From Symbiodinium kawagutii (lineage: Eukaryota > Sar > Dinophyceae > Suessiales > Symbiodiniaceae), in assembly GCA_009767595.1 (NCBI GenBank), contig VSDK01020384.1, forward strand, positions 705 to 64,704: DNA of 64,000 nt. Reading direction: 5' to 3'. This document shows positions 58,551 through 64,000 of this stretch, one piece after another. Positions within the stretch are counted from its first letter, which is position 1. Every line of letters starts with the position of its first letter. Made by a program: the position numbers and the translations under genes. The notes beneath the pieces were generated by a model. That model did not search any database, had not been told where the DNA came from, and saw only the letters and a list, made by a program, of their open reading frames with translations.

Positions 58551-59705
58551 CTAGTAAGGACCGGCTGCTTGCATCACGTTTCCATCTGTGCCAACACTAG
58601 CACAGCTGCCCTTCTGGTACTTGCCGAAAACTGCCTCTGAGTTTGCCTTTGCTCGATTCAGCAATGCCTTCTGGGCTGCCTCTTTGTTCTCATCTTTGCC
58701 CAACCAAGTGACGATGCAAGTCTTCTGCAAGGCTTTGCCATATGAGAAAGACAAATGCCATGGCAATTTGCCTGAAAAGAGCTTGTTCATAGTGCTCAGA
58801 TTGATGCTTGCCTCCTCTTCATTGTCCTCATTCAGGGCTGTCTCGCCAGACAAGAAAAAGATTCCCGGCATGGCGGGAGGCACAGTCCTCAGAAGGGTCT
58901 GGCAAGTCAAGGTGGCTATGGTTTCTGGAGTCGCTTTGGGACCGGCCAGGCCATTCTTCACCATGTTGGGTTTTAGCACGGCACCCTCCAAGTAGATGTG
59001 GTGATCCGCCAAAGCCTTAAACTGGGCTGCCAAGACCTTCTCGGTCATCTGCGCGCAGTAGTAGATGTCATGATTACCGTTCGGAACAATCTCAGGCTCA
59101 ACAATTGGAACCAAGCCCTCACTCTGGCAAATGGACGCGTAGCGTGCCAAGGTGTGCACAGTGTCAGCAATGGCTAAATCACTTGGCAAACCCTTGGCAG
59201 GATCTAATTGCAGCACATTGCGCCACTTGGCAAAGCGTGCTCCTTTCTCGTAGGCTTTCTTGCACCTGTCTTGCAGGTCATCCAATCCCACCGTGGCAAC
59301 CTCTGAATGGCCCAAAGGACCCACGGGAGTTCCCCAAATGCCTTTCTTGTTGTAGCCTTTGTCCACCTTGATTCCAGCAATCATGCCATTGCCTTTGATG
59401 ATGTCCACCATAGCTTTACCTTGCGCATCATCCTGAAAGAGTGTCTCCCAGTGCAGAATGACTCCGCTGATGTGTTCGCTCAAGCCGGGAGTGGAGAAAC
59501 ACATGGAGCGATAGGCCGCCCGGTTCTCGATCACATCTGGGATCTTGGCCGCTTCTGCGTGTCCCGCGCGGAGCCATGGTCCAGCGCTCTCATCCGCAGC
59601 CAAGAAACCCTTGCCTGGTGCGCAAAGTTTGGCCGCCGTCTCCTTCAGTTCGGCCAGCACATTTGCTGGCAAAACGCTGGGAAGGCCACCGTGCGCCAGG
59701 GACAT
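58551..59705 (-). CDS. Class I fructose-1,6-bisphosphate aldolase
   Basis: A 384-aa single-frame gene, with ATG at 59705-59703 and TAG at 58553-58551. It cleaves fructose-1,6-bisphosphate to glyceraldehyde-3-phosphate and dihydroxyacetone phosphate through a lysine Schiff base. Visible motifs: LAADESAG (catalytic Asp38), GIKVDKG, FAKWR (Lys160), IVEPE (Glu203), HHIYLEGAVLKPNMV (Schiff-base Lys245), FLSG and SFSYGKALQ, with the conserved C-terminal Tyr384. About 20 residues longer than animal aldolases, partly from an insertion after FLSG. Lys replaces the usual Arg in SYG[R]ALQ, the phosphate-binding position. There is no transit peptide from this start, so cytosolic unless a further 5' exon exists. 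A CCCCTTTTCAG acceptor lies seven bases before ATG, fitting cis- or spliced-leader trans-splicing. The lack of introns, unlike its neighbours, suggests retroposition. Confidence 0.95.
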   Translation of the reverse strand: MSLAHGGLPSVLPANVLAELKETAAKLCAPGKGFLAADESAGPWLRAGHAEAAKIPDVIENRAAYRSMCFSTPGLSEHISGVILHWETLFQDDAQGKAMVDIIKGNGMIAGIKVDKGYNKKGIWGTPVGPLGHSEVATVGLDDLQDRCKKAYEKGARFAKWRNVLQLDPAKGLPSDLAIADTVHTLARYASICQSEGLVPIVEPEIVPNGNHDIYYCAQMTEKVLAAQFKALADHHIYLEGAVLKPNMVKNGLAGPKATPETIATLTCQTLLRTVPPAMPGIFFLSGETALNEDNEEEASINLSTMNKLFSGKLPWHLSFSYGKALQKTCIVTWLGKDENKEAAQKALLNRAKANSEAVFGKYQKGSCASVGTDGNVMQAAGPY

Positions 59706-59711
59706 GACGAG

Positions 59712-59730
59712 CTGAAAAGGGGAAGTTGTT
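59712..59730 (-). promoter_or_regulatory. Splice acceptor just upstream of the aldolase ATG
   Basis: The minus strand reads AACAACTTCCCCTTTTCAG, then CTCGTC and ATG. A pyrimidine tract plus AG this close to the start is what a trans-spliced dinoflagellate mRNA would need, but an ordinary intron in the 5' leader cannot be excluded. Confidence 0.55.
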
Positions 59731-59757
59731 GAAGATGGAAGGAGCTTGTACCAAAAA

Positions 59758-59774
59758 CTTGAGCCAAACTATGG
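59758..59774 (-). other. Possible spliced-leader relic upstream of aldolase
   Basis: The minus strand reads CCATAGTTTGGCTCAAG. The dinoflagellate spliced leader ends CCATTTTGGCTCAAG, so this matches 15 bases with a 2-base insertion. It lies 53 bases upstream of the ATG on the gene strand, where a relic from a reverse-transcribed mRNA would be. Confidence 0.45.
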
Positions 59775-60427
59775 TGTAGAAAAAAGTAATCATGGCTAAA
59801 ATATGGTATAGAGAGAATAATTATGGCTCAATGATGGTTAATAGTGGTTGCCCGTGGGTTAACCATGCTTAACAATAGTTAATGATGACTTAATGATGTT
59901 ACATCCAAACTAGACATTTAATGCACATAGTGCAACATGTACATTGATACACATCTTACCTAATCAACTCGATATGGATAATATGAATGTCACACATATG
60001 GGTGGACATCCGGAAACACTCATAGTCTGGTGGTGGCAACTTTGAACATTTGGAAGCTGGCGTAATGATCATGGTGTGGGGAAGTGAGATCCCAAAGGGT
60101 TGGAGGCGCGGAGGTGTGTTTGTAGGCACTGCCAGTGATTTACCTGGTTTTTCAAGTGAATGCACACATCATAGACAGGTTAGTGGTTCTAAGCGTTTCT
60201 AACATATCCGTAAAAATATGAGTCAATTGGAAGCCATCATCCCCAGGTTTGGTTGAACATAAAAAGTAGAAAACCAACCAGCAAACATCATCATCAACTC
60301 AACCATTTTAAGCAACCATAAGTCCCTGGGAATTCACACGTTTCACATGATATGTCCTTACCAACCAGTAGCTTCAGTAGATACGAGTCCATCCGTAGAG
60401 TGGTTTCAACTAGCGCCCAGCCTCCAG

Positions 60428-61879
60428 GGATGCCACAGTCGGCGTCTTCCAAGCTTTGAGCACTTCAGGCGACGTCGATGCGGGGCACTCCTGTGCCAAA
60501 GGGTCACGATCATAGTAGTGGTTGATAGAGGTTAATAAGGGCTAATAATGATTAATAGTGCTTAATGATGGTTAATAAGGGCTAATATTGGTTGATATTA
60601 TATATAAATATATATAGTTAGTAGTGATGGTCCACAGTGGCTATGGTAGTGGTTACCAGTGGTCGATGCTAGTTCATGATAGCTCATGGGTGTTTGATCA
60701 CTTCGCGGGTTCCAGACCGTGAGCAGGATGCAGTTGCCGCATGCTGGAGCAGTGCACAAGTGGGCCCTTTGTTGCCGTGGAGGGATCATGTGGTTTCCCT
60801 TGGCAGGTGTCTAAATTGTCAGCACAAGATAGCGATCAAGCCAAGCTCATGATGGCTCACTTTGCGCTACCTTGTTCCAACATCTTCCAACCAAATGACA
60901 CGTCAATGAATACTCATAGATCATTAGAAATATGTCCAAAGTCAACTTGAAGAATGAGCCAATTCAGTAGTCTTTCCTAGTTTGGCCAAAAAACTTTGCC
61001 CCATCCTTGCTCTATACTTGCATTCTCAGGCCCCATTGAAGGAATACAAACATGTCAAGCACATACCAAACGTAGGGTCACGCTGTGGGCCTTGTCCACC
61101 AATACAGCTTTTGACCCGCACCCCACGGTGGTGACCCACACCCAAACACGAAGGCACCTGCATAGTCTCCAACCCCTCCGCCCGTAACGCCGTCAACGAA
61201 TTCGCAGGGAGACAACGCTTGGAATTGCGAAGGCACTATTTGTGGGGAACTCATCCCTGGATAAACCCATTTCCCTGGATAGTGGGATCCCCACTATTGG
61301 AACTCATCCCTGGTAAATGATGATCCCCTGTATATACCCCATATCAAGTATAACTATGATCTTCTTCTCTCTCTCTCTCTATGGATCCCCTACAAGTGTA
61401 TACTTTTGTACCAACTCCTGGGAAATTTTGATGCCAGAAGATGCCAAAAGTCTATACCTAAATGACCCCTTCAAGCAAATACTTTTACCATGCCCCCGTA
61501 TAAACCATCGATAGTACAATGATTAACCATCGTTATTACAATTCAATATACGAACCAGTCGTTATATTGTTAACCATAATCATTACCCCTCTCTCTCTCT
61601 CTCCACCACTGTCAGTAACTACTGCCCCTTTATTATATGGTTAGCCACAATATACCATAATTACTACCCCTGTGCCTAAATAATTCCTTCGTATAAACCA
61701 TCGATTCACCAAAGGTTGGTTGTCCTGGGCTGCGGCCTCCTCCAACAGCTGCGTGGAGACCAAGTCATATGGCCCTTGCCCTCGTGCACCGAGGATCGCC
61801 AGCCAAGCGAAACGCCATGGCGGCCATGGCATCGCAGCCGTGTTTTGGGGGCCCAGCTTGGTCGTGTAGTGGATCTCCG
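60428..61879 (+). CDS. Four-exon plus-strand gene segment, phases agree, function unknown
   Basis: Exons: 60428-60502 (DATVGVFQALSTSGDVDAGH..., after CAGCCTCCAG), 60727-60806 (MQLPHAGAVHKWALCCRGGI...), 61030-61183 (PIEGIQTCQAHTKRRVTLWA...) and 61715-61879 (LVVLGCGLLQQLRGDQVIWP...). Each starts with G after AG. Donors are GTCACG, GTGTCT, GTAACG and GTGGCC. Base counts (75, 80, 154, 165) give matching phases throughout. The exon 2 frame was chosen by phase; another frame is also open. The motif VVLGCG recalls nucleotide-binding folds but is too short to name a family. The gene probably continues on both sides. Confidence 0.55.
61361..61381. repeat. (CT)n microsatellite
   Basis: TTCTCTCTCTCTCTCTAT; a second short CT run lies at 61589-61603. 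Both fall in the intron after 61183. Confidence 0.9.
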
Positions 61880-62161
61880 GTGGCCAGGAAGGCTTAGCTT
61901 AAGATGGTTGTAGACAATCTCGCCATAAAACTACCTCAGAAGCAAACAAGGGAACCGTGAAGAGCGCCTCACCTGCTAAAATTGCTACAAGTGCTGCTGA
62001 TGTGATCTGAAAGTGCTCTGAAATGGATGCTAGTTGCAGCTCCCGGTGGCTATGGAGCTTGGAGGTCCTGTTAGTTCCAGGTTTTCGCCTAGGGGGATCT
62101 TGGAGATCAGTTGTGGGTTCTTACTTTGCGGCCTCATGATGATCATATCTCGCAGCTGCAG

Positions 62162-62430
62162 GCTGAGGTAGATATGATGCTCTGGTACCACATGGGAGCC
62201 TATGACTCGGTGGGAATTGCTTTCTACCCATGGTCTCTTTTCAAGGATTTCAGGAGCCGAAGCTGCAAGATTCTCTCACTTACCTCAATGCGGAAGGGCA
62301 ATCCTGTTGGGATTGGTTTCGCAGCGGTCACAATGCTATTCCCGCATCTTTTCAGCAATTATTGGCAGTGCTCCCATGTCACAAAGGCAAATGTAACCGG
62401 TGCATGTCCACTTACTTAGCCATGGGTCAA
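62162..62430 (+). CDS. Two exon-like blocks, function unknown
   Basis: After TCGCAGCTGCAG a frame AEVDMMLWYHMGAYDS leads to a GTGGGA donor. After AGGATTTCAG a second frame reads EPKLQDSLTYLNAEGQSCWD, then FRSGHNAIPASFQQLLAVLP and CHKGKCNRC. Both are phase 0 and would be separated by an intron of under 50 nt. Alternatively the first frame simply continues to 62419. The CHKGKCNRC cysteine cluster could bind metal. Confidence 0.42.
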
Positions 62431-63765
62431 ACAGTCCACCGAAACCATGCTGTTCACAGCATCAGCATTCTTGCGTCATTTTGCACATGTTCCTTCCGCA
62501 TGAAAAGACAAATCCATTGGGCTACAAATAGTGGGATGAAGTGCTCAAAAAAAACATAAGCCATATCCAAGAGTGCAAGCCTGAGTCAAATCATTTGAAG
62601 AATGAATCTGATGGCCATGCTTGGTCCGTTGGGCTGTTCACCGCCAAACAAATGGTGTTCAACAGGGAAATCGCATGACCGAATCAAATTCCATTTAATT
62701 CCTATAATTTCTTTGAAGTAAACATGAATAGATTTGGTCATTCCATAGAATCACTACTTTGGAAGTAATTTTGGTGCTTCCATGCACTGCCAAGGTTTGT
62801 GCGGGAATCAAGTTACTGACCAGTTCGGACTGGAAGGATTTGCTCAACAGGTTCAGTGTGGGAAAATTGCCAATTTAGAGGGTTGATAGGGCGTTTGTCT
62901 CTTGAACTATGTGCGGGTGATTTGGAACCATGGTTCAAACCACCAACCAGCCTATTTCCAGACACCTGCATCACGAATCTTGAGGCCATTGCCAGTTGCC
63001 CTGGCCAACTCTCAAACCTAATGGGCAACCGGGGGCCAGGGTAGATCGGTACCCTGAGTGACCAGCACCAGTGGCATCACATCATCACTAGATTGGCCAA
63101 AGCCTAAGCATCAAGGGTTGATAGCCCTGTGGGGCATATTTGCCTAACCATTTGGCTTGGTTGGGAAAATCCGCCGCTTCAAAACCAATCACGGCCTCAG
63201 CTGTCGAACATTGTCGAACTGTCCATGGCAATCCATGGCAAACAACTCTCCAACAGGATGCTTGATGGCACAAAAGATGTAATGGTTTACAGTATGTATC
63301 ATTTATGTATCATTGGTGGCTTCTACAAATGCCGATGGTCATATTGCCGATGAGGCATGCTAAGGACACTGCTTTTCCAATTGGCTGCTTCCCTAGTGCT
63401 ATGTGGCATACTGATGTCTACTTGTCATTCCTTACGAGCTCAATGCTACTCTCTGACAGCTCCATCTAGACCACATGGGCATTCCATATCCTAACAGCCA
63501 GGGCATAACAATTGTGAGAACCACAACGTGATATACTGCAACACTACTGGCTTAGCTGAACCAATGCTCCAACATATGGTGGGTCTAAACAAACAGCAAT
63601 GCACCAATTTCGTGTGTTACACAGTTACACCCCCTGCTTCTACCATGTCGGTAAAAACGAATCTGAGGCACCTGTTTCTTTGGAGGCAAAACCATTCAAT
63701 ACCACAGAGTAGGGATTTCATTTTACTGCGTGCTTTCTGCTTTCATTTTACTTGTCCCATGGCTT

Positions 63766-63934
63766 CAAGTCTCTCATGATGCCTGGCACCATCTCTGGGA
63801 TTCCCGAACTCGATCCGGAGCCTGTGCAAGCGTTCAGCCACAGCAAAGTGGTTGGGAACTGGATGATAAGAGTAAACAACTCAATGCCTTTCAATGCACC
63901 AGTGATTGTTTCTTGCCCTGGGTGCGCAGCCTAA
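63766..63934 (+). CDS. Exon-like block near the right edge, frame unresolved
   Basis: Following CATGGCTTCAAG two frames are open to stops at 63934 and 63939: PELDPEPVQAFSHSKVVGNW and WELDDKSKQLNAFQCTSDCF. From 62580 to 63720 I see nothing I can support. Confidence 0.33.
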
Positions 63935-64000
63935 GCTGAATGCAAAGATTAAAAAAACAAAGGTGAGAAGGAAAATTGAAGGGAAATAGACGGAGAGCAG

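Overview
The window looks like nuclear DNA of a dinoflagellate (Symbiodinium-like), and was read by eye only. Four things point that way. Short G+C-richer coding blocks sit in long repeat-rich spacers. Reading frames join across introns whose 3' splice sites are nearly always AG followed by G. At least one donor is GC rather than GT. A degraded piece resembling the 3' half of the dinoflagellate trans-spliced leader lies upstream of an uninterrupted aldolase gene. No rRNA, tRNA, CRISPR array, operon or bacterial-type signal was seen. Most long open frames are by-products of tandem repeats, and the genes are mostly chains of 20-75 codon exons.

Layout. 0-9 kb: a 94-bp satellite, several minisatellites and isolated exon-like blocks. 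9-27 kb: mainly plus-strand exons of unidentified genes, with a 30-bp array at 14.1-14.6 kb. 28.1-34.0 kb: a plus-strand multi-exon gene with sulfotransferase-like motifs. 34.9-38.1 kb: an extremely A+T-rich island holding a 168-bp perfect palindrome and about 28.7 identical copies of an 81-bp unit. 38.4-47.1 kb: short exons on both strands, including a plus-strand gene at 43.2-46.1 kb. 48.1-55.6 kb: a minus-strand gene whose core is a GT34-type (GMA12/MNN10) glycosyltransferase; its exons join in phase. 56.6-58.1 kb: a 33-bp coding-frame-compatible minisatellite. 58.55-59.71 kb: an intronless class I fructose-bisphosphate aldolase on the minus strand. 60.4-61.9 kb: a plus-strand gene with phase-matched exons, then further exon blocks to the window end.

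Functionally only three genes could be named: the aldolase (glycolysis/gluconeogenesis/Calvin cycle), the GT34-like enzyme and the sulfotransferase-like enzyme. The last two both act on glycans or glycoconjugates in comparable organisms, but nothing here shows that they work together. All other exon calls rest on splice-site context, open frame and phase agreement; their functions are unknown.
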